Position numbers and translations under genes: made by a program. The notes under the pieces are model-generated. The model worked only from the letters and a program-made list of their open reading frames with translations, did no database searches and had not been told where the DNA came from. From Heterocephalus glaber (taxonomy: Eukaryota; Chordata; Mammalia; Rodentia; Bathyergidae), in the NCBI RefSeq assembly GCF_000247695.1, contig NW_004624732.1, positions 22,752,436 to 22,816,435 on the forward strand: a stretch of DNA of 64,000 bases, in the 5' to 3' direction. Shown piece after piece: positions 1 through 12,239 of this stretch. The stretch's first letter is position 1. Each line of letters begins with the position of its first letter.

Positions 1-3000
1 TCTCTTGCAATGCAGAAGCTTTTTAATAAGATGAGATCCCAGTTGTTGATTCTTTGTGCTAGTTCCTGTGATACTGAGGATTTGTTCATGAAGTCCTTTC
101 CTATGCCAATATCTTCAAAAGTTCTACCTAAGTGGTCTTCCAGCAAGGTTAGTGTTTCCATTTTAATATTTAGATATTTAATCCACTTCAATTTTAGTTT
201 AGTGCATGGTGAAAGATAGGGGTCTAGTTTTAAACTTTGGCAAGTTGAAATCCACTTTTTCCAACACCATTGATTAAAGAGGCTATCTTTCCTCCAGTGA
301 GGATGGTTGGCTCCTTTGTCAAAGATGAGGTAGCTGAGTATGTCTGGAGTTCTTTCTGCATCTTCTAATCTATTCCACTGATCCTTGGATTTGTTTCTTT
401 GCCAGTACCATTGTGTTTTTATTTCAGTGGCTTTGTAGTACAGTTTCAAGTTGGGAATTGTGATATCCCCTGCCATGACTCTGTTGCCTAGAATTGCTTT
501 TGCTATTCTAGGTCTCTTCTGGTTCCAGATTAAATTTTGGATTATTTTCTCTAGTTCTGTGAAATATGCTGTTGGGATTTCAATGGGGATTGCATTGAAT
601 ACGTATAGTAGTTTTGGAAGTATGGTCATTGTCACTATATTGGGTCTTCCTACCCTGAACAGGGGATGTCTTTCCATTTCCTTGTATCCTCTTCGATCTC
701 TTTTTTTAGACTGCTGTAGTTCTCCATGTAGAGGTCTTTTGCTTCCTTCATTAGATTGATTTGTAGATATTTCATTTTTTTGGATGCTATTGTGAAAGGG
801 ATTGTTTCGCTAATTTCTCTTTCAGTGAGTCTGTTATTTGTGTATGAGAAGGCTATTGATTTTTCAGTGTTGACTATGTATCCAGGTACTCCACTGAATC
901 TGTCAGAGTTTTTTGGGGACTTCTATGTAGATTATCATATCATCAGCAAATAATGACAGTTTAACTTCTTTCTTACCTATGTTTATTGTTATTTCTTTCT
1001 CTTGTCTAATGACTGTGGCTAATGCTTCCAGAACTATATTGAACAGCAGTGGTGACAGTGGACATCCTTGCCTTGTTGCTGATTTTAGTGTGAAGGTATT
1101 CAGTTTTTGACCATTTAGTATGATGTTGGCTGTTGGTTTTTCAGAGATAGCCTTTATCAAGTTGAGATAAAGACCATCTATTGCAATTTTCTGCAGGGTT
1201 TTTGCCATGAATGAGTGTTGAATTTTGTCAAATGCTTTTTCTGCATATATTTAGATGATTATATGGTTTTTGTCCTTGACTCTATTAATTAATATAGTGT
1301 GTTACATTTATTGATTTACATATGTTGAACCATCCTTGCATCCCTGGGATAAATCTGACTTGTTCAGGGTGTATGATCTTCTTGATGACCCTCTGTATTC
1401 TGTTTGCCAGTAACTTATGAAGGATTTTTGCATCTATGTTCATGAGGGAGATTGGCCTGTAGTTCTCTTTTTTGCTTGTTTCTTTCCCTGGTTTTATAAT
1501 CAAAGTAATACTTGCTTCCAGGAATGAATTTGGAAGTATTGCTTCACTTTCAATTTCAATGAAAAGTTTAAAGAGTAGTGACAATAGTTCTTCTCTAAAT
1601 GTTTTGTGGAATTCAACAGTGAAACTATCAGGACCTGGGCTTCTCTTTGTTGGTAAATATTTAATTATATTTTCAATTTCACTGATTGTAATTGGGGTCT
1701 TTATAATTTTTATATCTCCTTCACTTAACTTTGGTAATTCATATGTATCTAGAAATCTGTACATTTCTCATATATTTTCCATTTTATTAGAGTACAGGTT
1801 CTCCAGATAGGTACTGATGATCCTCTGGATTTCTGCTGGATCTGTTGTGACTTTATCTTTTCTGTTCCTGCATGTATTTAAACCTTTGCTTTCCTTTTTT
1901 TGATAAAGTTGGCTAAGGGTTTGTTGATTTTATTTATTCTTTTGCAAAACCAACTATTCAATTTGTGGATTTTTTGTATCATTCTCTTAGTCTCCATTGC
2001 ATTGATTTCTGCCCGGATCTTTATAATTTCCTCCCTTGTATGAGCTTTGGGTTTGTCCTGCTCTTCTTTTTCTAGGTACATAAGATTCACCATTAGGTTG
2101 TTTATTTTAGCTCACTCTGTTTTCCTAGTGTAGGCATTCACTGCTATGAATTTCCCTCATGGAATTGCTTTCATTGTGTCCCATAGATTCCTGTATGTTG
2201 TATTGGCATCATCATTTATTTGTAGAAACTTGTCTAATCTCTTCTTTAATTTCCTCTGTAACCCATTGGTTGTTCTGAAGAGTGTTATTCAATTTCCATG
2301 TGTTTGTAAAGTTCTTGAGGTTTCTTATGCTATTGATCTCCAGTTTAACTACACTATGGTCTAATAATATACATGATATAACTTCAATTCCTTTGCATAT
2401 ACTTAAACATATTCTATGAGCTAGTATGTGGTCTATTTAGGAGAATGACCCATGAGCAGCTGAAAAGGATTTATATTCTGATTTTGTGGGGTGGAACACT
2501 CTATAGACATCTATTAAGTCCATTTGTTCAAAAGCTTGATTCAGTTCTAGTATTTTGTGGTTGAATTTTGGCTAGATAATCTGTCTATTTGTGACAATGG
2601 ATATTGAGGTCCCCCACTACAATTGTATCAGTGCTTATTTGGTTTTTCATGTTCCCTAATATTTGTTTTGTATCATTAGGGGCACTTGTATTTGGTGCAT
2701 ATATATTTATAATTATCATCTCTTCCTCTTGGAGTGTTCCCTTTACAAGGATGTAGTGACCTTCTTTGTCTCTCTTAATTAGTTCTGGTTTGAAATTTAC
2801 TTTATCTGCAAATAAGATAGCTACCCCTGCTATTTTCAAGATTCCTGTCACACGGAGAATAGTTTTCCATCCTTTTACTTTCATTCCATGAGTATCTTTT
2901 TGAACTACATGCATTTCTTGTGTACAGCATATTGTTAGATTTTGCTTCTTAATCCATTTTGCCACTCTATTTCTTTTAATTGGTGAATTGAGGCCATTAA

Positions 3001-3040
3001 TATTGATGGTTATAACTGATATGTATTGATTTATCATCAT
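1..3040 (-). pseudogene. L1 ORF2 remnant (endonuclease and reverse transcriptase domains)
   Basis: ORF2 proteins nick target DNA and reverse transcribe the L1 RNA at the nick. The frame opens at 3040 and its first 151 codons (to 2585) show the apurinic-type endonuclease pattern: an early ITININGLNSP stretch, a TQEMH segment in place of the usual QET motif with the acidic residue kept, NIYAPN, and a late VVGDLN motif. The frame then breaks. Downstream fragments include 2093-1878, 1764-1285 (SPGPD, then [23 protein letters not shown]) and 1208-903 ([20 protein letters not shown], then the catalytic FADD motif). A TAA stop interrupts the reverse transcriptase frame at 1251-1253, and the piece to its right is in another frame, so there is also a frameshift. 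This is a dead copy; the rest of ORF2 lies outside the window. Confidence 0.93.
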
Positions 3041-3204
3041 GTTATTTTCCTGTTGTTGGTTCTTTTTTATTTTTCTCCTTCTCCCTTTAATTTCTTGCCT
3101 TGCCTGATGAATTTGCGCTGTTGGGACTCATGGAGTTGTGACCTTTGGTATCTTTTTCTAGGATATTGCTTAGAATTATTTGGAGTGATGGTTTGGTATT
3201 CATG

Positions 3205-4166
3205 AAATTTCTCAGGTGTTATTTGTCATGGAAGTATCTTATTTCCCCATAAATTTTGAAAGATAGTTTTGCAAGATACATCAGTCTAGGTTGGAGGTTG
3301 TTTTCTTTTAGGGCTTGAAATACCTCACTCCCAGCTCTCCTTGGCTTGAGGGTTTGTGTTGAAAAGTCTCCTGTGATTCTGATGGGCTTTTCTTTGCATA
3401 TGATTTGTTTCTTTTCTCTATCTGCTTGTAGTATTTTGTTCTTCTGTTGGCTTTCTGGGATCTTGATTATTATATGTCTAGGTGTAATTTTTTTATCATG
3501 GCTAGTTGGAGTCCTATGTGCCTCACTTATCTGTATGTCAAACTCTTTTGCTCTGTTTGGGAAGTTTTCTGTCATTAATTCTGTGAATAATTTTTTTATG
3601 TCATTTTTACTTTCTCCTGCTTCTTCATGGACTCCTATCAGGCTTATATTATTCTTCTTTGCATAATCTAGGAACTGTTGGACTGATTTCTCATGGTCCC
3701 TTACTATTTTTAAGAGATCTCTCTTTTCATGGTCACTAACCACAATCCTGTCTTCTATATCTCATATTCTGTCTTCAGATTAGCTCAGACTGCAGTGTAT
3801 GCTTTCAATAGAGTTTTAGCCTCCTGGATATCTGTTCAAATCTGTTTCATGGATTCCATTTCTTTCCTATGTTGGGCATTCATGGTTTCCATCATGGTCC
3901 TAAACTCACCTATTTTTTTTATCTGTTTGTGTTCTAGAGTCTCTAATCATGTCTTTCATTCTGTTTACCATCTCTGTAGTTATCTGGGAAGTTATTTCTG
4001 TTTTGAATTTTTCTAGAGCCCCATTCATCTGTTTTGTTACTTCCCCTGGTATCAGTTTAGGGTACCCAGGTGGTTGATTATCAGATTTTTCCACTTCATT
4101 GCCCCCAGTATTTGCCTTTGGTGAGCTTGATGTCTGGGTTTATGCCTTGCTTAAATGTCTTCTCAT
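3205..4166 (-). pseudogene. L1 ORF1 remnant (RNA-binding chaperone)
   Basis: ORF1 protein forms coiled-coil trimers that coat L1 RNA. The C-terminal half (3743-3219) is open for 174 codons and shows the expected order: an SLIGVHEEAG stretch, a conserved NFPNRAKEFDIQISEAHRTP region, TPRHIIIKIP in the RNA-recognition domain, then KPIRITGDFSTQTLK and QPRLMYLAKLSFKIYGEIRYF in the C-terminal domain. The N-terminal part (4094-3906) is in another frame and is rich in charged, coiled-coil-like residues. The ATG at 4166 is the likely original start, but that frame reaches a stop after eight residues. At least two disruptions therefore separate the ends. It sits just upstream of ORF2 with a short spacer, as normal for L1. 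Confidence 0.9.
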
Positions 4167-4169
4167 TTT

Positions 4170-5690
4170 TATTTTTGTAGTTGGTACTGTCCTTGGTTTA
4201 ATTCCTGGGTTGATACTTTGATATTGCTTATTGAAAGTAACTTTTTTGCTTGTATTTAGAACTCTTATGGGATGATTGATTCTCAGAGGTGTCTTCCAGA
4301 TATAGCTGGCCTTTAGGTTTTGAGTCTCTAATGACTCTGAGGCTATCTCATTTTCATTATGCCAGGAAAGACAATGGATTAGATCAATCACAACACCTTA
4401 GCCCAAGTGATACAATCAGCAACACAATAGCATCAAGCACAGCTCAGAAAATAACAATTTGTGGTAGTTACTAATCTATCACCTTTAATTGTGTGAATTA
4501 AATCAAAATCAAGGACCAGCACTACATATGTTTATAGTGAATAAATGCTTCAATATAGCAACTTTACCCTTCAGGCTGGGGACTTAGAAGGAGTTGGGGA
4601 AGGATGGATAGATAGGCAGAAGGATAGAGGAAGGTTAGCAGTGAGGCCAGAGGACAGAGGAAGATGAACCAAACTCTAGGAAATTGTTGAAGACAAGAGG
4701 AAAAGACAGGATGAAAGAAGAAAGATGAGAACAGAACAGCCTAACAGCAATAGATAGGCCAGAAACTGTATTCACTTTCCTTTAAAATTAATGGCAATTG
4801 AGAGAAGGAAAAAGAGAAGAAAAGAAAAAGAAAGAAGAAATCTGAATTAGGGCCAGAATAGGGACAAAATGGGAGATGAAGAACAATGTGGGAAAGCAAG
4901 AGAGTGAGAGAGAAAGAAAAGGAATAAAACGGGAAAAGAAGAAAGGAAAAAATAAAAATTTGAAAAGAGTAGAAAAAATAAAAATTAAAAATAAGAGAAT
5001 AAATAATAATTTTGAGAATGACAAATAAAAAATAAAAATGAAGGGCCTCCTTCATGGTATGTCTCTGCTGTCACAACAGAGAAGGTGGACAGCAGTGTGA
5101 AGATATAAGTCAATTAGTCTCAGCAAGCCAGTAGAAGACCTGTGAGATTCAGGCTGATTTCTGGCTGAAAGTTCCAAATTGAGCCCCCTTACCTCCTGCA
5201 GGGTTGAACTCTGCAAGTTTCTACTGCAGGTTCCAGCTGCCCTTCCCCTGAAGGTGGGCCAAGTTCTGATGGAAGGTGATGATCCTTCCACCTCAACTAT
5301 AGTGGTCTGGTGTGCCTTTATTACAGAAATTTTCTTCACTTTTCCAGTGGGCTTCAGTTTTCATCAAGGAGCCTGAGAGAGGCCCCCTTTTTCTTGTTCA
5401 CTTCTGCTCTATCCTCTGCAGCTCAGGACAATGGCCTTTATGATCTCCTGTGCCTCTGCAATGTGTGCAGTGTGGGTCCAGGTACCTACACAGTCAGGAG
5501 GCCAGAGGCAGGGGTGGGGGTGCATTGGGTTGGATACCATGCTTGAGGGGTGCTGCAGGGGTCCTTGTGGCTCCTCTCATTGCTCAGAGGCAGAGTGGGG
5601 GCAGGGTGGGGCAGGGCAGGATGGGGTGGCAGCCCCAGCTCCAGGAGGCTGAGGTCCTCATCCCTCTGAAATCTATTTTAACCACCACAA
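4170..5690 (-). promoter_or_regulatory. L1 5' UTR / internal promoter region
   Basis: This is the stretch between ORF1 and the right-hand end of the L1, where autonomous L1s keep their internal RNA polymerase II promoter. The distal part (about 5160-5660) is GC-rich with G-runs on the plus strand. The middle (about 4590-5045) is strongly purine-rich on the plus strand, so the L1 transcript would be pyrimidine-rich there. I did not find clear tandem monomers of the mouse type. The regulatory role is inferred from position and family; no specific factor site was identified. Confidence 0.6.
4780..5045. repeat. purine-rich (GA/A-rich) low-complexity tract
   Basis: The plus strand is nearly all A and G, with repeated GAAAGA, GAGAGA and AATAAAAATT-like blocks. 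It lies inside the L1 5' region and explains the phenylalanine- and serine-rich minus-strand frames here, which are compositional and not genes. Confidence 0.8.
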
Positions 5691-6194
5691 AGCATCACTG
5701 AGGTACACAATTCCACAATTATCACTCTTAGTGACTTGAATGAGATGTACAATTGGTACAACTGGTCCTACAGACCAGTTTCCTTGGGCATCAGTGCTCC
5801 CCTTGTTTTCTATTTGGAACTAATGTATAAGAAATTGCACATTAAAATGGCAATAAATTGAAGGCTTTTTGGTAAGCATGAAATTTGGTATTTTGCATCT
5901 AATATTTGGATACTCTGGATTCCAAAAGAAGCACTACAGCAACTTGAATCATTCATATTTCATTATACGGTTAATAGGGTTAGATAATCTAAATATTGAG
6001 AATTCTTAGGCAAAATTTCTTTTGTAGTGGGGTGCTTACAGGAAGAACTGCTGATATTTGCCTTCTAGTCAATAATTTTATCCTTTCTTTATGTTAACAT
6101 AAATCAGTTTGTTGAAAACTCTCCTTTTTGTCTGAAAGTTAATTCTTTTGTATTGTCTTTTCATATGTTGCTATAATCCATTCTAAAATGAGAA
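5691..6194. other. unique AT-rich sequence, no gene seen
   Basis: Non-repetitive by eye. No long open frame with coding character and no RNA gene signature. Confidence 0.5.
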
Positions 6195-6430
6195 GGAAAT
6201 AGAACAGAGTGGTACCCAACCCAGGCTTTGAAAGCAGCCTGCTCCACCCTGCTCTGTGGCCACTGGAAAGTTTCTTAATCTCTCCAAACTATAGTTTACA
6301 TGTTTCTGAAATGGATGTGAGAATTGGTAAAGTGATTCAATGAGACAATATATGAAACAAATATAGAATGTTTCCAGGAATGGGGACAGGCACTCAGTAA
6401 ATTAATGCTCTTCCTGCCACTGCTGTTGCT
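6195..6430 (+). repeat. MIR SINE (ancient tRNA-derived)
   Basis: The order matches MIR: a first part with a tRNA-like segment, a core with GCTCTGTGGCCACTGG then TTTCTTAATCTCTCCAAAC, then a tail ending in a 'gcactcagtaaattaatgct' type sequence. Divergence is high, as expected for a repeat that predates mammalian orders. Confidence 0.75.
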
Positions 6431-7544
6431 GTTACTGTTTTTGCTCATCTTGTAGCCCTCAAAGGAAAATTGTATTAGCCTTTACTGTCAATGCTTGAGA
6501 ACATGGCACTGTTCTTCTGGGCTCATGGCTCCACTCTGTAAGGAATCTTTGCTCGGTAGTATTGTTTACCAACCTGTTTCCTGTCTGCAAAATTTTGGGA
6601 GTCTGATTACTTTCATTTAATCCTCTCTCTGGATTTTTGTTGGCTTTTAGTGAAAGTTGATGATATTTCTGCTAACATAGTGTACTATTAGATTGCAGGC
6701 TTCTCCACAGTTCTTTCTTTTTTGCATAATCCTATCTCTATCCCAGGCTTCTGCTTAGATATCTCTTCAAAGAGCTGTCTGTGTCATGTAAGTACTCTGA
6801 CTTCTTAATTCTTCCCAGGTACTGACAAAATGTCATCTAGTCATGTCTTGACTTTCCTTAGAGGGAACCCTGTCCTGACAGGGAATTACCTAGTTGTTGT
6901 GCCTTTCACAATCTTCACAGACAGTAAGCCAAAAATCACCAAGTTCTGTATTTCATTTGCCCAATAATTCTTCACTCAATGTGTGTCTCTCCTCTCACAT
7001 TTTAGTGAAAGTAACAGAATCTAGACCACAACTTCAACACTTTTCTTGTAAATGTCTTAGTTAAAATCCTATACGTAACTTACAAGTTCTGCTTCTCACC
7101 TACCTGTAAGATAAAAATCAATGAAGTTTTCTGCCACTTCATGACAATGATTCTACTCCAGTCTCCAGTAGCATTTTCTTCATTTCCTTCTAAGATCTCA
7201 TCATCTGCACTTTCAGCACCTGTATTTCTACCAATATTGTGTCCATAATTATTTGAGTGTTCTGTAGTGATTTGTATCTGTAATGACTTGCCTATATATG
7301 TTTCTCTTGCCATCTTCCTTCCTTGCTTTTGAACTCTCACCAGAAGAGTCCTTGGCATCAATATTTACGAATGTGCTCTAGGAAATAAAGGCTTTTTCTA
7401 TCATGATCCTCAAATTCTCCCTGTCTCTGCCCACTACTCAATTCCACTAGAACTTCTACAGTTTCGGACATGTCATGACAGCACCTGATTTCTAGGAATC
7501 AGCATTCACATTTTCTTACCATTGTTGAGCTAGCAAATTAAATA
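6431..7544. other. unique AT-rich sequence, no gene seen
   Basis: A minus-strand frame of 93 codons at 7361-7080 shows no recognisable domain or splice context. Nothing else stands out. Confidence 0.45.
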
Positions 7545-8010
7545 TTAAATTTATTTAATGGCTTAAAATAAAACAAATTTATCACCTTATAGTTCTGGAG
7601 GTCATAAGTTCAATTTGGTTCTTAGAAGGCTTAATTCAAAGTATGGCCAGAGCAACATCCTTTCTAGAGGTCTAGATATTCCAAATGGTTCTAGAGGCTC
7701 AAAGGAGGAATCCATTCTTAGCCACTTTCTGTATCTCCAAGTTTTCCACATTACCTGGTGCAAGACTGCAATACTCTGACATCTGCCCCTCTGTCTCCTC
7801 TCCTCCTCAGGCTCTAATCTCCCTGTCTCCCTAGTGTAAAGACCTCAGGGGTCACATTGGGCCTGCTCAGCAAATCCATAATCTCCCCAGCTCAAGGTAA
7901 TTAACTCAGAAATGTGATGAAGTCCTATGATATGTAGCATATTCACTGGTGCTGGGGATTAGGGTATGGACATCTTTAGGAGAGTATTAATCTCTCACAA
8001 ATTGTAGTAC
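7545..8010 (-). mobile_element. MLT1-type MaLR LTR, antisense
   Basis: The plus strand shows the reverse-complement signature of MLT1 LTRs: an A-rich start leading to 'tatagttctggaggtcataagtt', then the middle region with 'gctcaaaggagg' and CTGTCTCC, and a late 'aattaactcagaaatg' and 'ctggggattagggtatggacatc' segment. Solo LTRs of this family are relics of long-extinct ERVL-related elements. It abuts the L1 that begins near 8015. Confidence 0.65.
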
Positions 8011-8014
8011 CTTT

Positions 8015-10560
8015 TGGTATAAATTGGGTACTAGAACCTGATTCAGAGTATGATTTGTAAATATTTTCTTCAATTCTGTGGGTTGTCTTTTTACTTTCCA
8101 TGATTGAAAGTTTTAAATATTAATGAGGCCCAATGTATATACTTTTTTCTTTGATGGCTATCCATTTGGTATCAGAACTACAAGGCTTTCACAGTATTAG
8201 CTCTTATATTTATGTTTTTAGTCCTGTTTGAATTTACTTTTCTGTACAGTGAGAGGCAGCAGTCCACTGTCACACCAGTGTTTAAGCATCACATACTGAA
8301 ATGATCATGTTTCCCCATTGAATTTATTTAGCAGTCTTGACAAAATCAATTGATTTAACAAGAGGGTATATTTCTGGACTCAAACTATTTCATTGACCTA
8401 TATGATTAATATGCGTGCTAGTATAACATGCTCTGCTTTTCTGTAGCTTCGCTGCAAATTCTGAAATCAGAAATGAGATCCTTCCAATTTGCTCTTCACC
8501 AAAACTGATTTTATCATTCTGTAATTCTTGCATTTACATGTTGATTTTAGGATCAGCTTGTCAATTTCTGAGGAAGAAAATCAGCTGAGATCTTCACAGA
8601 GATTGTATTGAATCTGTAAAACAAGTTGGGGAGTATTCCATCTTAACTAATTATTTCAATCCATGAATATGGTATGGTTTTGCAATTATTTTAAAACATC
8701 TTTATTTCCTTCAGCAGTAGTCTTTTTTAACCAATGTACAAGCCTTCTACTTTATTTTAGTAAGTTTGTTTATATTTTGGTGACACTTCAATAGTGTCAC
8801 CAAATAATAGTAGTATTGTTTCATTACAATACTGTTCATTGCCAGGAGATAGAGATAAAATGACTTTTGGATGTTAATCCTATACTATGCAGTCTTACTG
8901 AATTCATTTACTGTATGTAATGTGATATTTTTGTTATTGTTGCTTTTGTTTCCTTAGGGTTTTCTATGTGCAAATCACATCATTTACATTTAGAGATAGT
9001 TTTAATTCTTCCTTTCCAAGCTAGAGAATTCATTTCTTTTTCTTGCTAAATTGCTAAACTAAAAATACTAAACTGAATCAGCAAAAAGTGGATGTCTTTG
9101 TTTCTTGATTATATGGGGAAATTTTTCAGTTTCTCACTATTGAGCATGATATTAGCTATGGGTTTTTCATAGTTCCCCTTGATTACGTTGACAAAATTTT
9201 ATCTTATTCTTGGGTTTTTAAGTGTTTTTATTATGAAAGAGTATTCAATTTTGTCAAATGCTTTTTCTGTATCAATTGAGATTAACATATGATTTCATTT
9301 TGTTCCTGATTCTCTTAATATGATATATCATATTGATTGTTTTTGCATATTAAATCAAACTTGAACTTGAGAAAAAATTCCAACTTAGTCATGGTTTATT
9401 ACCCTTTTTTTTTTTTTTTTTTTTTAGCATTTTTTTAGCACCGGGCATTGAACTTGGGTCCTTGCGCTTGCACCGCAGGCAGCAAAACCACTGAGCTAAA
9501 TCCCCAGCCCTATTACCATTTTTATATGCTGCTAGATATAGCTTGCTCCTTGTTAAGGATTTTTGCATTTACAGTCATAAGAGAGATTGATCTGAGTTAT
9601 TTTTTTCCTATAAAGTTTTGTCTGTTTAATATCAAGATAATAATGGCTTTATAGAATGGGATGGAAAATGTAACCTCTGCATTTATTTTCAGAAGAATTT
9701 GTGAATGGTAGGTGTTCATTGTTCTTTTCTAGACTTTACCAGGGACATCAGTCATCTGGTTCTGAGATTTTTAGGGTGTATGTGTGTGGGGGGAGTATTT
9801 TATTTCTAATTCAACAGTTTGCTTGTTAAATATTTATTTATATTTCCTACATATTCTTGAGTTAGCTTTAATCATTTGTGTTTTTCTAGGATTCTATCTA
9901 TTTAGTTTGCCAAGCTTGACATAAAATTTTTCATATTATTCCTTGATAATTCATTTTTGTTATATAGTTAATAGCATTATCCATCCTTTCATTCCAGTTT
10001 TAATAATTTGAATACTTTTTGTTTTTCAATTTTCATCAATTTAGATTAGGTAAAGGTTTTTCAATTATATTGATTTCTTCAAAGAAACCGAATTATGATT
10101 TGTTGAATTTTTTAAAATTTGCTTTTTTTGAGTGCATTATTTAATTCCTATAAATATGTGAATTTCCCAAATTTAATTATGTTATTAATTTCTAATATTA
10201 TTTTATGGTAGTTGTAGAATATAGTTTAGTAGTTTCAATTCTTGTAAATTTATTAAGATTTGTTTTATGGCCTCATATATCATTTATCCTGAACATTACC
10301 CATTCTACATTTAAGAATTTATTCTGCTGTTGTGGGTTGACTATTCTGTAGATATCTATGCTGTTTAGTTAGTATGTAGTGCTGTTCGGGTCTATAATTC
10401 CTTGGTCATCTTTCTAACCATTCTATCCAGTACTGAAAGTAGAGTATCAAAGTGTTCAACTATTATTGGTGAACTGTCTATTTCTCCCTTTAATTTAGCT
10501 TTTACTTTACACAGTTAGAAATTCTTTTGCTAAGTGTCTATCTGTTAATTATTGTTATAT
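8015..10560 (-). mobile_element. older LINE-1, ORF2 region with start of 3' UTR, 5'-truncated
   Basis: On the minus strand the sequence runs from the ORF2 endonuclease region (right) to the ORF2 C-terminus and 3' UTR (left). Landmarks on the plus strand are antisense RT segments around 9120-9330 and the antisense endonuclease-proximal segment around 10440-10500. Frames are heavily decayed. It is interrupted by an ID-type SINE at 9404-9510. A 12-bp perfect inverted repeat lies inside it at 8776-8804. Confidence 0.85.
9404..9510 (-). mobile_element. ID-type tRNA-derived SINE inserted in L1
   Basis: On the minus strand the element begins GGGCTGGGGATTTAGCTCAG, which has the pol III box A of a tRNA, followed by a box B-like GTTCAATGC segment, then an A-rich tail (the poly-T at 9405-9425 on the plus strand). 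It is flanked by the 7-bp direct repeat TATTACC at 9397-9403 and 9511-9517, a target-site duplication. The body matches the SINE at 50206-50314, including the 'ccttgc(g/a)cttgca' stretch. Confidence 0.9.
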
Positions 10561-10589
10561 ATTCTTGATGCATTAACCCTGACTTCTCT

Positions 10590-11705
10590 ACCTCAAAACC
10601 ACTTCACATGCTAAGAGATCATCAAGCATTTTTCTTAAGTATCCTCTTTTATCTACACACTGAATCCAGTTTCATGGCTTCAAACAACATCTCTGCACTG
10701 GTAATTCAAAAGTTTATATCTCTGCTCCCAATTTCCAGAGTCATATATTAAGCTGTTAATTCTCCATCTTATAAATATTTCACACATAATGGGCTCAAAA
10801 CAAAACTTATGATTCACTCACACTAAACTCGCTCCTCCTGTTCTTTCCATCACAGTGTCACCATCAACCAATGATTTTCTTAGTCTTCCTTTCCAATGCT
10901 CTCTTTCTTTTTCTCTTTTCCTCTTCTACCATAGCCAAATCACCCATAAGTTTTAATTTCAAAGCATACCCTAAATCTACAGTCCCTGCCACCTCTGTTG
11001 CTACCACTCTGTCTAAGCCACCATTATCTACCATTGCCATTACTGCAATTATCTCCTAACTGGTCTCACTGTTCCTATAATTATTTGCTTCTTCATAATC
11101 CAAGTTTTAAATAGAAATTATTTTAATCATAAATCAGATTATATCACTCCCTAGCTATGACTTCCCAATTGCTTTCCACTGTTTCGCCCTTGCAGTAAAA
11201 TCCAACCTCCCTACTAGGATGTCAAAGTCTTCCCCTAAGGTAAGCTTCATTCTTCTCTAAGTTTCCTGTCCTTCTTTGCTTTGTTCTTTTCCTCAAATAT
11301 ACCTATTTTCTTCTCTTTTTAAGTTCTTCATACTTGCTGTTGCTCTTGTCTTTGATCATCTGGTACCTTTTCATTAAGTCTCAACTTTATTGTTAGCCTC
11401 TATGAAATGTTTCTTCTATGAAAAGTTTCTCCCTGTGACCTAATATAAATAACTTTTCTACACACCCACCAGATACAGCTCCATGTTCTGTTCTTTTCAT
11501 AGCACATCATGTTATTATATTTATAGTACTTAATCATCATCTTAAATAATATGTTCACCTATTCATTTGTTTTTGTCTCTCCCCTCCCCATACTCCAATT
11601 ATTGTTAGTTTCACAAGAGCATAATTTTCATTCTATTTGCATTCCCTAAGCTAAGCGTGGCATATAGCAGATGTTCGATACAAACTTGTTGAATAAATGA
11701 ATGAC
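10590..11705 (+). mobile_element. LINE-2 (L2) 3' region
   Basis: The plus strand reads like the L2 3' end: 'caaaacaaaacttatgattc', a pyrimidine-rich stretch with CTCCTCCTG, a middle with ACTTCCCAATTGCTTTCCACTG, and the classic terminus with 'agctaagcgtggcatatagc' and TTGTTGAATAAATGAATGA. L2 elements are ancient; no coding capacity remains. A 62-codon plus-strand frame at 10871-11059 lies within it. Confidence 0.8.
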
Positions 11706-12239
11706 TAAATCTATGTAACAGGAATGGATGAGTTGTTTATTTTAGAGCCAATATCGGGATAGATGAATTCTCATCATACTCAGTCCATGTTTCTTTACTC
11801 AAAATTCCAGGAATGTGGAGCAACAGGAACTGAGGGAGGGAGAAGCATACTGACAAGTCAAACTCAGGATGCTCTGTCAGACAAAGAAAGAACAACACCA
11901 CAGAACTCAAAACAAAGCTGTAGTCATGCTGAGATTAAAGTTGTGAAAGATTAAGTATGAATGTGAAGAGAGCAACTAAAAATTATAAAAATAAAATCAT
12001 GAGGTTTAGGCATAGTAGAATAAAAAACAATGTTACTTAAAAAAATTATTCAATGCAGGAATGAAAATTATTCAATGCAATTTAAGAAAACTGAACATTA
12101 AGGTAGAAAAGTTAAAGGAGCCAAATAGAAATGATAGGTATTAACATAACAGTAAATTCACTAAGATATTGTAAACATCTCATATGCTTTCAACTTCAAT
12201 GAAGATGATTCAGGTATTAAAAGACCTAGGGTTATGATC
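11706..12239. other. unique AT-rich sequence, no gene seen
   Basis: No recognisable repeat family or coding frame apart from short random frames. Confidence 0.45.

Larger units (their letters stand above)
1..5690 (-). mobile_element. LINE-1 retrotransposon, 5' complete or nearly so, 3' end outside window
   Basis: Read on the minus strand, the order is a GC-rich 5' region (about 5690-4170), ORF1 (about 4166-3205), a short inter-ORF spacer, and ORF2 from 3040 to the left edge with endonuclease then reverse transcriptase. That is the standard L1 order. The reading frames are broken by stops and frameshifts, so this copy cannot encode a working ORF2 protein as assembled. Recognisable motifs remain over long stretches, which makes it younger than the other L1 copies here. 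The 3' UTR and tail are not in the window, so the target duplication cannot be checked. The 5' boundary near 5690 is judged from where the GC-rich sequence gives way to ordinary AT-rich sequence. Confidence 0.93.

Noticed and set aside
4741..5055. Phenylalanine-rich minus-strand frame of 104 codons resembling a membrane protein
   Set aside because: It is the complement of a purine-rich tract in the L1 5' region; composition alone explains it.
9404..9510. tRNA gene, because of box A and box B
   Set aside because: A-rich tail, target duplication and a second copy at 50206 show it is an ID-type SINE, and it cannot fold a full cloverleaf by eye.
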